From Marinobacter segnicrescens (GTDB lineage Bacteria; Pseudomonadota; Gammaproteobacteria; Pseudomonadales; Oleiphilaceae): a DNA stretch of 64,000 nt. A program made the translations under genes and the position numbers. The notes under the pieces were generated by a model that made no database searches, was not told where the DNA came from, and saw only the letters and a list, made by a program, of their open reading frames with translations. Below, piece by piece: positions 7,943 through 16,721 of this stretch; position 1 is the first letter of the stretch; each line of letters begins with the position of its first letter. The stretch is taken from positions 1 through 64,000 of the forward strand of contig NZ_FOHZ01000010.1 in the NCBI RefSeq assembly GCF_900111555.1, given 5' to 3'.

Positions 7943-9184
7943 TCAGCCCCTGACCGCGTCTACCAGCAGGTTGCGGGGGGTCAGCGAACGTTCGCAGAAG
8001 GCCCCAACCCGGACCTGGTAACCTGCCTCTTCAAGATACAGGGCGTAATCGAACACAAGCCAGAGCTCCAGTGGACGACGGAATAGATGGCGAATCAGCT
8101 CATACCGTCGAACCTGCCTTAAACGCGCTGCGCCAAAACCTTCCCAGTGACTCCAGTCCACCTGTGCCGGTAGCGCCAGCACCTTCCGGGCCGCTGCCCA
8201 GCGGGCGAAGGCTTCAAACCCCTCATGCAGCAGCCGCGACGGATGCGGCGGCAGCGGCAGATAGCTGTCTTCACCCCGTATTGCCCGTTGCAAACCATCG
8301 AATCCCAGACGCCATTGCCTTGCCCGTTCGGTCTGTTCCCTGACCCGCAACGGTGCTGTCACGGTTTCCTGCACTGCCAGCCGAAGCTCGTGACGGGACA
8401 GGCCCAGGGCGGGATGTGCACTACCGGCCCTCGCCGACAGGGGCTGGTAGTCGTCCTGTTCGGTCAGGTGATAGCAACATGGGGAGAAGCTCAGACGCGG
8501 CTGCCCCTGCCGGGCACCATCCCGGATCAGTTTTCGGTGCAGGTCCCCGCAGGCATGCAGGGCGGTACCGTGGACCTGGTCTGGCCAGCACAGGTCCTGC
8601 TGGAGAACATCCTGCTGTCGAATCGTCACCGCATCCCCGAAATGGCGAGCCAGGCGATTTCCATCCTCCACCAGGGCCGGGTTCCACTCATACCCGGTCA
8701 CCGGCAATCCACTGTGTCGGAATAGGGTCCGGGAAAGGTGGCCCTTGCCACAACACCAGTCCAGGACCGGATGCCTCAGGGGCGACAGTGCCGCACACAA
8801 CGTCCCAGCCTGTAACCGCTTGCGCCCGGGCATATCGGTGGCATCGCGCTCGGCCAGGGTGGCGGCTGCCACAGTGGCCGGAGCGGGCCGCAAGTCGGTA
8901 ACGTTAGTCAGTCGTCCATAGTCAGCCGCGCCCGGAAGCCACTGCTGCACATGGGTGGCCAGCTCGCCCGGGCTGTTCTCGAAGCGCTCGCAGTCCTCCC
9001 CGCCAAGCTGCCCAAGCCAACTGGCCAGGTCAGGATTCTTTCCGACCCACTCCGGCTGCGGCTCCATAAAGGGCGCGGGTTGCCAGAAACCACGATGGTC
9101 GGTGAGCCAGTCATTGAGCTGTCGCCAACGCTGGTAAACAGCCGTGTCTGTGTCGTGTAAACTCCGCTGCGGAGGTAATGTCAT
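7943..9184 (-). CDS. SAM-dependent methyltransferase, METTL25/Methyltransf_32-like
   Basis: 413 aa. The start at 9184 (MTLPPQRSL) is preferred, since residues encoded further upstream overlap the oppositely oriented methyltransferase gene and look non-coding. The SAM-binding motif is LDWCCGKGHLSRTLF (about residue 160), followed by TGYEWNP (acidic ribose-binding region), ALHACGDL, and the SPCCYHL motif typical of the METTL25/Methyltransf_32 class. The substrate is not known; relatives include enzymes acting on RNA and on peptides. It is divergent from a SpoU-type RNA methyltransferase gene with which it shares start-codon bases. Confidence 0.82.
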   Translation of the reverse strand: MTLPPQRSLHDTDTAVYQRWRQLNDWLTDHRGFWQPAPFMEPQPEWVGKNPDLASWLGQLGGEDCERFENSPGELATHVQQWLPGAADYGRLTNVTDLRPAPATVAAATLAERDATDMPGRKRLQAGTLCAALSPLRHPVLDWCCGKGHLSRTLFRHSGLPVTGYEWNPALVEDGNRLARHFGDAVTIRQQDVLQQDLCWPDQVHGTALHACGDLHRKLIRDGARQGQPRLSFSPCCYHLTEQDDYQPLSARAGSAHPALGLSRHELRLAVQETVTAPLRVREQTERARQWRLGFDGLQRAIRGEDSYLPLPPHPSRLLHEGFEAFARWAAARKVLALPAQVDWSHWEGFGAARLRQVRRYELIRHLFRRPLELWLVFDYALYLEEAGYQVRVGAFCERSLTPRNLLVDAVRG

Positions 9185-9881
9185 GCAACTGGCCTTTGTT
9201 CTGGTAGAGCCCAAGGTGCCCGAAAACGTCGGTGCCGCCGCGCGTGCCTTGTGTACCATGGGGTTCAGCCAGCTGTGGCTGGTCAACTCGGACCTGCACA
9301 CCCGGCCCGAGGCCCACTGGCTGGCCCACGGCAGCGACCATATCCTGGATAGCGCGCGCATTTTCCCTGATCTTGAGTCAGTCCGAAACTCCGCGGAATT
9401 GCTGATCGGCACCTCCGCCAAGCCCCGTCATGGCCGATCGGACTGGCACACGCCCGGCGAGCTGGCCGGGGTGATCGCAAACAAGGGGCATTCCGTTGCC
9501 ACCGCAGCACTGGTGTTCGGACGGGAAGACCGGGGGCTGTCCAATGACGAGCTGGCCTGCTGCGACCTGCTGACCGGAATTCCCATGGCCGTGAGTTACC
9601 CGTCCCTGAACCTGGCCCAGTCGGTCATGCTGTACACCTGGGAACTATCTTCGGCCAGGACACCAGGCCCTGACCAGCCAGGTATGCACGAATCCGATGC
9701 GGCCCGGTTAGGTGCGCTCAAGGAACGCCTGGAATCACTGCTGCCCGCAATGGATACCCCTGCCGACGGCAAACTGTACCAATGGGTTTTCGAAAAGCTG
9801 CCCCTGCTTTCGAATCGCGATATCGGCTTCGTTCATACACTTTGCAGCAACATTGCCCGCAAGATCGATAAATCTTCCTGA
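9183..9881 (+). CDS. TrmH/SpoU-superfamily RNA methyltransferase (TrmJ/LasT-like)
   Basis: 232 aa. Start ATG 9183 with a strong GGAGG at 9172-9176. SpoU (SPOUT) motif 1 is PENVGAAARALCTMG (residues about 12-26), motif 2 VFGREDRGLSNDEL, and motif 3 SLNLAQSVMLYTWEL, which together build the trefoil-knot SAM site. Length and order resemble E. coli TrmJ and LasT, which 2'-O-methylate tRNA or belong to the same family. The exact target nucleotide cannot be assigned. The N-terminus begins in the overlapping CATG shared with the divergent methyltransferase. Confidence 0.9.
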   Translation: MQLAFVLVEPKVPENVGAAARALCTMGFSQLWLVNSDLHTRPEAHWLAHGSDHILDSARIFPDLESVRNSAELLIGTSAKPRHGRSDWHTPGELAGVIANKGHSVATAALVFGREDRGLSNDELACCDLLTGIPMAVSYPSLNLAQSVMLYTWELSSARTPGPDQPGMHESDAARLGALKERLESLLPAMDTPADGKLYQWVFEKLPLLSNRDIGFVHTLCSNIARKIDKSS

Positions 9882-10029
9882 AGCCAGACCTGACAACATC
9901 GAGCGCTTGTTCTATTTTTAATTGACAGTCTGAACCATGACTGACTAAGGTATTTATACTTAAACAGAATTTTGTTCCGCCCTGCGGAACCTGCAACCAC
10001 AAATACAACAAAGACAAGAGGACAACGCG

Positions 10030-11184
10030 ATGTTCAACCTGAAAAGGTCCGTCATGGCCCTTGCACTCGCCTCCGCTCCCGTGGCCGCACTCAGCGCCGA
10101 AGGTGTTGACCTGCCCAACACCCTGGGCATGACCGCCTATGGCACCAGTTCCGCCGGTTACGCCCAGATGGTCTCGATCGGTAACCTGCTGCAGAATGAA
10201 TACGGGGTATCCCTGCGCATCCTGCCCGGGGAGAACGATGTCTCCCGCATGACCCCCCTGAAAACCGACCGGGTACCGGTATGTGCCTGCGGCATTGCCG
10301 CCTACTACGGCGCCGAGGGTGTACTGATGTTTGCGGGTGAAAACTGGGGCCCCCAGCCGATCCGGGTGATCACCACCTCCATCGCCAGCTTTGGCCTGAG
10401 CATTGCCGTGGCCGGTGACATCGGTGTAGAAACCCCCTATGACCTCAAGGGCAAGCGTATTTCCTGGATCCGGGGCGACGATGCCCTCAACCTGGGCACC
10501 GAGGCGATGCTGGCCTTTGGTGACCTGACCTGGGATGACGTGGAGCGGGTGGAGTTCCCAGGCTACGGCCGCGCCTTTGAGGGCATCATCGCCAACCAGA
10601 CCGACACCGCGTTTACGGTCTCCGTGGCGGGCGGACCCCAGCAACTGGCGGCCAGCCCCCGCGGGATCACCTGGCTGACCCTGGACCCGGAAGACAAGGA
10701 AGGCTGGCAGCGCCTGAACGAAGTAGCGCCTTACTTCCAGCCCCACAAGGTGACCTCCGGCGCCGGCATCAGCAAGGATGATCCCTGGATTGGTTCCAGC
10801 TACCCGTATCCCATCGTGGTCGCCAACGCCGATACGGATGACACACTGGTCAAGAGCCTGGTGAAGGTCTTTACCGAGGACTATGACAAGTACAAGGATG
10901 CCGCCCCGGGCAACGCCGGCTATGCCCTGGAGAACCAGAACATGCAGTGGGTGGTTCCGTTCCACAATGCCGTTGTGGAGTACTACAAGGAAATCGGACA
11001 CTGGACCGACGAAATGCAGGCCCACCAGGACATGCTGGTCAAGCGTCAGCAGATCCTGCTGGATACCTGGGATGAGTACACCGCCGGCGATACGCCCTCG
11101 GATGAGGACGAATTCAAGGCAGGCTGGATGGAAGCCCGGGCCGCAGCCCTGGAAGAAGCCGGCATGAACCCGGTATTCCGTTAA
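10030..11184 (+). CDS. TAXI-family TRAP transporter solute-binding protein
   Basis: 384 aa. Start ATG 10030 after AAGAGGACAACGCG. A signal peptide (MFNLKRSVMALALASAPVAALSA) precedes the mature periplasmic protein. The family signature of TAXI substrate-binding subunits (TxxxxGTSSAGYAQMVSIGNLLQ, about residues 36-58) is visible. TAXI-TRAP systems use sodium or proton gradients to take up organic acids such as glutamate or 2-oxo-acids; the substrate here is unknown. The fused permease follows 72 bases downstream. Confidence 0.92.
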   Translation: MFNLKRSVMALALASAPVAALSAEGVDLPNTLGMTAYGTSSAGYAQMVSIGNLLQNEYGVSLRILPGENDVSRMTPLKTDRVPVCACGIAAYYGAEGVLMFAGENWGPQPIRVITTSIASFGLSIAVAGDIGVETPYDLKGKRISWIRGDDALNLGTEAMLAFGDLTWDDVERVEFPGYGRAFEGIIANQTDTAFTVSVAGGPQQLAASPRGITWLTLDPEDKEGWQRLNEVAPYFQPHKVTSGAGISKDDPWIGSSYPYPIVVANADTDDTLVKSLVKVFTEDYDKYKDAAPGNAGYALENQNMQWVVPFHNAVVEYYKEIGHWTDEMQAHQDMLVKRQQILLDTWDEYTAGDTPSDEDEFKAGWMEARAAALEEAGMNPVFR

Positions 11185-11256
11185 GCCGAACCCCGAACCC
11201 GCAGCGGTGGTCTCGGCCACCGCTGCGTTCATCCGTAATACCGGGTTTCCAGCACC

Positions 11257-13248
11257 ATGACGCAATCGCCCATCGATGAGAAAAAACCGGAGAATATTTC
11301 CGGTGTTCGTGACCTGCCAGGCCTCTGGCCCTGGCTGCCACGCCTGGCCACCCTGGCCCTGACCCTGTTTACCATCGATTACCTGTTCAACCTCCAGCTC
11401 ATCAACCTGGTGACCCAGGTCGAGAGCCAGTTTTTCTATATGGTGGTGGCGCTGATGCTGCCACTGGTGTTCGTGCTCTGGCCCATGAACCGCTTTGCCA
11501 GCCGCCACAAGGTGCCCTGGTACGATATCCTGCTGTTCCTCGCCGCTGCAGGTATTTGCGGATTCTTTGTCTATAACGCCGAGCAGATCCTTGACCGGGG
11601 CTGGGAGTATGCGGCGCCGGACTACGCGGTCACCATGAGCTTCCTGTTCTGGGTGATTGTGGTGGAGGCCATCCGCCGCGCCGGCGGGCTGCCCATTGCG
11701 GTGATCGTCGGGCTGGCGAGCATCTACCCCATCTTTGCCGATAAGGTACCCGGGCCGATCCAGGGCTTCCCCTCAACACCGGACCAGACGGCTATCTACC
11801 TGGCCATGAGCCGTGAAGGCATCATGGGGATTCCCCTGCAGGCCTTTGCCAACCTGGTGATCGGCTTCCTGCTGTTTGGCGTCGCCCTGCAGAAAACCGG
11901 CGGCGGCAAGTTCTTTATCAACCTCGCCTTTGCCCTCCTGGGCCATGTGCGGGGCGGTCCGGCCAAGGTGGCCGTATTCTCCAGTGGCCTGATGGGCTCC
12001 ATGAGCGGCAGCGTGATCACCAATGTGATGACCACCGGTGTGCTATCCATCCCCGCCATGCGCCGGGTTGGCTTCGGAAAATCCTACGCCGCCGGTGTGG
12101 AGGCCTGCGCATCCACCGGGGGCGTACTGATGCCACCGGTCATGGGTGCCACGGCCTTTATCATGGCTGCGTTCCTGAACATTCCCTATGGCACCATCGC
12201 CCTGGCTGCCGTGGTGCCATCGGTGCTCTATTTCCTGGGCCTGTTTATCCAGATTGACGCCTACGCTGCGCGCCACGACCTCAAGGGGCTGCCGGCGGCC
12301 GAACTGCCGTCTCTGCGTCAGACCCTGAAGGAAGGCTGGTACTTTATCTTCGTGTTTGTGCTGTTGATCTGGATGCTGTTCTTCCTGCGCCGTGAGGCAA
12401 CGGCCCCCTTCTACGCAACTGCCCTGCTGCTGGTCATCAACCAGGTGCTGCCCTACCAGCGCTGGGGCTGGCAGGACCTGAAGGAATTCTTCGGCGGAGC
12501 AGGCAAGCTGTTTGCCGAGCTGATTGCCATCCTGGCCGGTGTGGGTCTGCTGGTAGGCGCACTGTCCGTCACTGGCCTATCCGGCACCATTGCCAATGAC
12601 CTGATCTACCTGGCGGGGGGCAACACCCTGGTGCTGCTGATGATGGGGGCTGTAACCAGCTTCATCCTTGGCATTGGGATGACCGTAACCGCTGCCTATA
12701 TCTTCCTGGCCGTGGCGCTGGCGCCGGCCCTGATCAACGGCGGCGGCATGGATCCGCTGGCTGTGCACCTGTTCATCCTGTACTGGGGCATGCTCAGCTT
12801 TATCACCCCACCGGTCGCCCTGGGCGCCTTTGCCGCCGCAACCGTGGCGGGCTCACGGGCAATGGAAACCGGCCTGCAGGCCATGCGGCTGGGCAGCGTG
12901 ATCTACTTTATTCCGTTCCTGTTCGTACTGAATCCGGCGCTGATCTTCCAGGGCAGCTGGAACGAAATCCTGGTGGTCATCCTGCAGGCGCTGGCCGGTG
13001 TGGTATTGATTGCCGGCTCCATGCAGGGCTGGATTCTCGGGGTGGGTAACCTCGCCGCCAGCCGCATGATGCAGTGGCCTATTCGGGCAGCACTGATCAT
13101 CGGCGGGCTGTTGCTGGCTATCCCCGGAGGTGGCCCGGTACCGCTGACCAACCTGCAGCTGTCAATGATCAGCGCCGTCCTGATCATTCCCGCGTTGGCG
13201 CTGGCCTGGGCGGCCCAGCGCCGACAGCCGGCCCTGGCCGGACGCTGA
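11257..13248 (+). CDS. TRAP transporter fused permease (4TM + 12TM)
   Basis: 663 aa, highly hydrophobic, about 16-19 transmembrane helices. The length and the GGVLMPPVMGATAFIMA and GIGMTVTAAYIFLAV re-entrant-loop motifs are typical of DctQM-type fused permeases that pair with TAXI binding proteins. N-terminal residues about 1-150 form the small-subunit-like module; the remainder is the large transport subunit with two pseudo-symmetric halves. It completes the two-gene TAXI-TRAP system; no separate small subunit is needed. Confidence 0.93.
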   Translation: MTQSPIDEKKPENISGVRDLPGLWPWLPRLATLALTLFTIDYLFNLQLINLVTQVESQFFYMVVALMLPLVFVLWPMNRFASRHKVPWYDILLFLAAAGICGFFVYNAEQILDRGWEYAAPDYAVTMSFLFWVIVVEAIRRAGGLPIAVIVGLASIYPIFADKVPGPIQGFPSTPDQTAIYLAMSREGIMGIPLQAFANLVIGFLLFGVALQKTGGGKFFINLAFALLGHVRGGPAKVAVFSSGLMGSMSGSVITNVMTTGVLSIPAMRRVGFGKSYAAGVEACASTGGVLMPPVMGATAFIMAAFLNIPYGTIALAAVVPSVLYFLGLFIQIDAYAARHDLKGLPAAELPSLRQTLKEGWYFIFVFVLLIWMLFFLRREATAPFYATALLLVINQVLPYQRWGWQDLKEFFGGAGKLFAELIAILAGVGLLVGALSVTGLSGTIANDLIYLAGGNTLVLLMMGAVTSFILGIGMTVTAAYIFLAVALAPALINGGGMDPLAVHLFILYWGMLSFITPPVALGAFAAATVAGSRAMETGLQAMRLGSVIYFIPFLFVLNPALIFQGSWNEILVVILQALAGVVLIAGSMQGWILGVGNLAASRMMQWPIRAALIIGGLLLAIPGGGPVPLTNLQLSMISAVLIIPALALAWAAQRRQPALAGR

Positions 13249-13271
13249 CGCTTACCGGCCGGGCCTTCCTG

Positions 13272-15161
13272 TTATTGACCCCCTGCCAGGGCAAGGATGC
13301 CGCGGCGGGGAACCTGCGCAACCAGCTCATCCCGGGGTAGCGGACGGCTGAACAGGAAACCCTGCCCGATATGAGCGCCCATGCCCACCAGGCAGCTCAA
13401 CTCCCTCTCATTCTCGATGCCTTCCACCACCACAGAGAGCGAGAGTCGCTCGCACAGGGTCAGGATCATCTCCATGATCGCCCGTTTCTCGCTGTCTGAA
13501 TCAATACCGGACACCAGCGACCGGTCAATCTTGAGCTGGTCCAGGGGCAACTGACGCAGATAGCCCAGGGATGAATAACCGGCGCCGAAGTCGTCCAGTG
13601 CCACGCTGATACCCGCCCGCCGCAGCTCTTTCATCACCACCATGGCGATACTGGCATCGGCCATCACCGCGGTTTCGGTGATTTCCACCTTGAGCCGGCG
13701 AGGATCCACGCCCGCCCTGTGCAGTTCCCGGATCAGGTGGTCCGCCATGGCAGGATCATGCAGTTGCGCCGGGGACAGGTTGAGGCTCACCGAAAAGTGT
13801 TCGCCATAGACCTGGGTCAGCAACGGGTCGTTCATCAGTGGCAGGGTCTTGATCAGCATGGCGTCGGACAGCGCGCCGATCAGTCCGGTTTCCTCTGCTA
13901 CCGGAATAAACAGGCCCGGGGAGATCAGCCCCAGGTCCGGGTGACGAATCCGACAGAGTGCCTCGAAGGCGTCCACTTCACCTGTCTGCAAGTTGACCAG
14001 GGGCTGCAGAAAGGGCTCTACCCAGTCATGGCGTAAGGCACTGCGCAGGCTCTGCTCCGCATCCAGGCGTTCCCGGTTACGCTGGCGCATCTCGTCCTGG
14101 TAGACGAGGAAACTGCCGGTGGCCGCATTACGGACCCGCCGCAGCATGGTGCGTGTGGCCTGCAGCATGTCGGCTGAGCCAATGAACCGGCCGTCCTCAC
14201 CCGGTATAGCCCCGACCACCAGGGACAGCCAGACCCGGCGTTCATTCAGCAACAGGGACTCGTCGAACTGCTGCATCAATTCCCGGGCACGGGTGCGAAG
14301 CCCGTCCTCATCCGCATCGTGGACCAGCACAGCGGGGGTGTTATCCGCCAGCAGTGCGACCAGTTCCCCGGGCCTCAGGCAGCGGTGCAGGCGCTGGCGT
14401 ACCTCCCGCACCAAGGCCCGCTCCTCCGCCGGCGTCAGCGAGTCGCGAACCAGGGCCAGATTGGAGAACACCACCACCAGCAGTCCGACCTGACCGCTCC
14501 CTTCTGCTAACCGTTGCTGCAGCACAAGGTCCAGGTACTCAGCGTTGGGCAGGCGCGTGGTGCTGTCGACGAACTTCTGTTCGGTCATGTCGGCCTGGGT
14601 GCCAGACATTCTGCGGGGGGAACCGGTCACCGGATCCATCTCACAAATGCCGCGGGCGACCATCCAGCGGTAGCCACCACGGCCATCCTGCAGCCGAAAT
14701 TCACAGGAGAACCGCTCGCTCAGCCCATTCGCGTGGTTGAGCATGGCCTCGCTGAACGGACCCCGGTCCTGCGGGTGCATGCGCATGACCCATTCTGAAG
14801 GCCTGAATCGGTGCCCCAGTTCCTGGCATCCCGACATCGCCAGCCAACGGTCAGAGACCTGCAGTTGGTCTTCTTCGAAATCCCACTCCCAGACACCATC
14901 GTTGGCGCCCTGGATAATCAGGTCCAGCCGCCTTGTACGCTCCTGTACCTTTTCCTCCAGCTGGTCCCGGGCGCGTTCCAGCTCCCGGATATTACGGCGC
15001 ACCGATTCCAGCACAAAGTTGGACAGCACGGAGAGCTTCTGCACATCCAGGTCTTCGGAATCGGTACTCAGGTGGAAGTCATAGCGACCGTCGATCGCCT
15101 GGCAGAGCTGGTCGGCAATTTCGTTGATCCGGGCCCGCAGCCGCCGTTCAGAATCACTCAC
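13272..15161 (-). CDS. PAS / degenerate GGDEF / EAL c-di-GMP phosphodiesterase
   Basis: 629 aa, cytoplasmic. Order: an N-terminal helical/coiled-coil region (about 1-80, EKVQERTRRLD), a PAS fold (about 82-200, with VWEWDFEEDQL and a PAC end GTQADMTEQK), a GGDEF-like domain (about 205-360) in which the signature loop is ADNTP instead of GGDEF, and an EAL domain (about 375-615) with FEALCRI, VEITETAV, DDFGAGYSSL and KIDRSLV. The EAL catalytic residues look intact, so c-di-GMP hydrolysis is predicted, with the GGDEF part regulatory. The start overlaps the end of the H-NOX-like gene by 8 bases, implying joint regulation. Confidence 0.92.
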   Translation of the reverse strand: MSDSERRLRARINEIADQLCQAIDGRYDFHLSTDSEDLDVQKLSVLSNFVLESVRRNIRELERARDQLEEKVQERTRRLDLIIQGANDGVWEWDFEEDQLQVSDRWLAMSGCQELGHRFRPSEWVMRMHPQDRGPFSEAMLNHANGLSERFSCEFRLQDGRGGYRWMVARGICEMDPVTGSPRRMSGTQADMTEQKFVDSTTRLPNAEYLDLVLQQRLAEGSGQVGLLVVVFSNLALVRDSLTPAEERALVREVRQRLHRCLRPGELVALLADNTPAVLVHDADEDGLRTRARELMQQFDESLLLNERRVWLSLVVGAIPGEDGRFIGSADMLQATRTMLRRVRNAATGSFLVYQDEMRQRNRERLDAEQSLRSALRHDWVEPFLQPLVNLQTGEVDAFEALCRIRHPDLGLISPGLFIPVAEETGLIGALSDAMLIKTLPLMNDPLLTQVYGEHFSVSLNLSPAQLHDPAMADHLIRELHRAGVDPRRLKVEITETAVMADASIAMVVMKELRRAGISVALDDFGAGYSSLGYLRQLPLDQLKIDRSLVSGIDSDSEKRAIMEMILTLCERLSLSVVVEGIENERELSCLVGMGAHIGQGFLFSRPLPRDELVAQVPRRGILALAGGQ

Positions 15162-15717
15162 CGGGTGCCTCCACCTTCAGGCAGAAGCGGCAGGCTTCCG
15201 CCCCCCGCTTCTGACAGTCGAGGATCTTCATGAACCCGGTCTCGCCAAACTCCTGCAACACCCGGTTAAAAAGGGCTTCATACAAGCCACACAGGCGATT
15301 GGGAGAGCGATAGGTGACCAGCAGGTCATCGCCCTGCTGGTCAATCTCGAACTTGTCACGGACCCGTTCCCGGCTTTCCTCGTTGCGCAGGCCTGAAGCC
15401 AGCACTGTGTGGATACGGGGCTGGCGCTCCAGGAACGCCCGCGCCGAGCCCGCCATCTGGTAGAACATGGGGAACAATTGCCGGGACTCCCGGATAAAGT
15501 GATCCGCATAGAGCCGGTAAAGCGCGTCTTCGTCGAGGCCGAAATACTCGCCCGTCGCCTGCAGCAGTCGCAGGCACTCATCGTCCGGGTAATCCCGGTC
15601 AATACGGTAGTCGGGCACTTCATCCAGGCCCGCTTTCCTGCCGATGGCCACCAGGGCCTCTTCACCGCCTTCCGTGCGGATGATATCCACCAGAACTTTC
15701 TGGATAAATCCAATCAT
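15154..15717 (-). CDS. H-NOX-like heme NO-binding sensor protein
   Basis: 187 aa, the usual H-NOX length. The start MIGFIQKVLVDII matches the family N-terminus. The candidate proximal heme ligand is His103 (FLERQPRIHTVL), and the C-terminal DLLVTYRSPNRLCGL holds Tyr136 and Ser138 of the YxSxR propionate-binding motif. The Arg expected at 140 is Asn, with Arg at 141. A C-terminal Cys cluster (DCQKRGAEACRFC, residues about 166-178) may bind zinc. H-NOX proteins sense NO or O2 and commonly control a partner EAL/GGDEF protein or kinase; the overlapping downstream gene is such a partner. Confidence 0.8.
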   Translation of the reverse strand: MIGFIQKVLVDIIRTEGGEEALVAIGRKAGLDEVPDYRIDRDYPDDECLRLLQATGEYFGLDEDALYRLYADHFIRESRQLFPMFYQMAGSARAFLERQPRIHTVLASGLRNEESRERVRDKFEIDQQGDDLLVTYRSPNRLCGLYEALFNRVLQEFGETGFMKILDCQKRGAEACRFCLKVEAPGE

Positions 15718-15774
15718 GGTGTTGTTGCATCCGGTTGTGCGCGGACCCTGGTAGCAGGATAGCGCGTTGCTCTG

Positions 15775-16596
15775 TTAACTATCCTTACGAAGCAGTTCCC
15801 GATACTGTTCAAGTACTTCGTCGTCTTCCTGTGGGTACTCCGGCGCCAGGGCCTCCAGCTGTTCCGCAAGGATTCTGGCCATCAATGCGCGGGCTACCGG
15901 CTTGCGGTCCCCCGGCAGAATCAACCAGGGTGCCTCCGGCGTATGGGTGGCGGCAATGGCCTCCTCCACCACACCGAGGTATTCCTGCCGCCGTTTCCAG
16001 GCCTCAATATCCGAGTGGTCAAACTTCCAGCGCTTGCGGGGTTTGTCCAGCCGCTTGATCAGTCGCTGCCGGTGTTCTTCTTCTGACAAGTGCAGCCAGA
16101 CCTTCAGTACGGTCGTGCCTTCCTGCACCAGGTGCTGCTCGAAGGCACGAATGGCACTGTAGCGGGCCTGCCAGTTGTAATGACTTTCATCCCGCACCGG
16201 CCAGAGCCGCTCTGCCATTACCGCCTCATGGTGACTGCGGTTGAAGGCCACCAACTCGCCAAGGGCGGGCAGATAGGGCACGACCCGCCAGAGAAAGTCA
16301 TGCTTTGCCTCGATACCATTAGGCCGCCCGAAGGACCAGGCATGGAAACCCGCCGGATCCATATAGGTGGCCAGGGTGCGTACCAGGCTATCCTTGCCGC
16401 TGGCATCGAGCCCGTGAAACACCATCAGGCAGGCTTTTTCACCATTAGCCCAGAGCCGGCGCTGGTGCTCACCAATCAGCTCAAGACTCGGCTGCAGTGC
16501 CGGTACGCCGTCATCCTCTATGTCGGAGGGATAGTCGTGGAGTGAGGGTTTTCGGGGATCGTACAGCCAGGTTTCGTTGAAAGGTGTGGAAAACAT
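15775..16596 (-). CDS. Polyphosphate kinase 2 family protein
   Basis: 273 aa with the PPK2 P-loop fold: Walker A VFHGLDASGKDSLVRTL (residues about 58-74), then SFGRPNGIEAKHDFLWR, and a lid region with HLSEEEHRQRLIKRLDKPRKRWKF. PPK2 enzymes phosphorylate nucleoside mono- or diphosphates with polyphosphate. The C-terminal about 40 residues are acidic. The class (I, II or III) cannot be decided here. It is on the same strand as the H-NOX gene but about 57 bases upstream, so operon membership is possible, not proven. Confidence 0.88.
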   Translation of the reverse strand: MFSTPFNETWLYDPRKPSLHDYPSDIEDDGVPALQPSLELIGEHQRRLWANGEKACLMVFHGLDASGKDSLVRTLATYMDPAGFHAWSFGRPNGIEAKHDFLWRVVPYLPALGELVAFNRSHHEAVMAERLWPVRDESHYNWQARYSAIRAFEQHLVQEGTTVLKVWLHLSEEEHRQRLIKRLDKPRKRWKFDHSDIEAWKRRQEYLGVVEEAIAATHTPEAPWLILPGDRKPVARALMARILAEQLEALAPEYPQEDDEVLEQYRELLRKDS

Positions 16597-16721
16597 GCAG
16601 GGCAGAATCTCGCAGCGGCGGGGTTATTGATCACCCCTATACCAGTGATTACCCGGACCGACATATAAGCGGCGCGCGGGTTGATGATAAACTTGCGTTA
16701 TTTACGATCAGGTTAGCAGTT

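Noticed and set aside
9922..9960. TTGACA plus TATACT as promoter of the TAXI gene
   Set aside because: The spacing between them is about 27 bp, too long for a sigma-70 promoter, and neither has a good partner.
9718..11508. 596-codon minus-strand open frame opposite the TAXI-TRAP genes
   Set aside because: It covers the signal peptide and family motifs of the TAXI protein on the plus strand; its own sequence is low-complexity and unlike any family.
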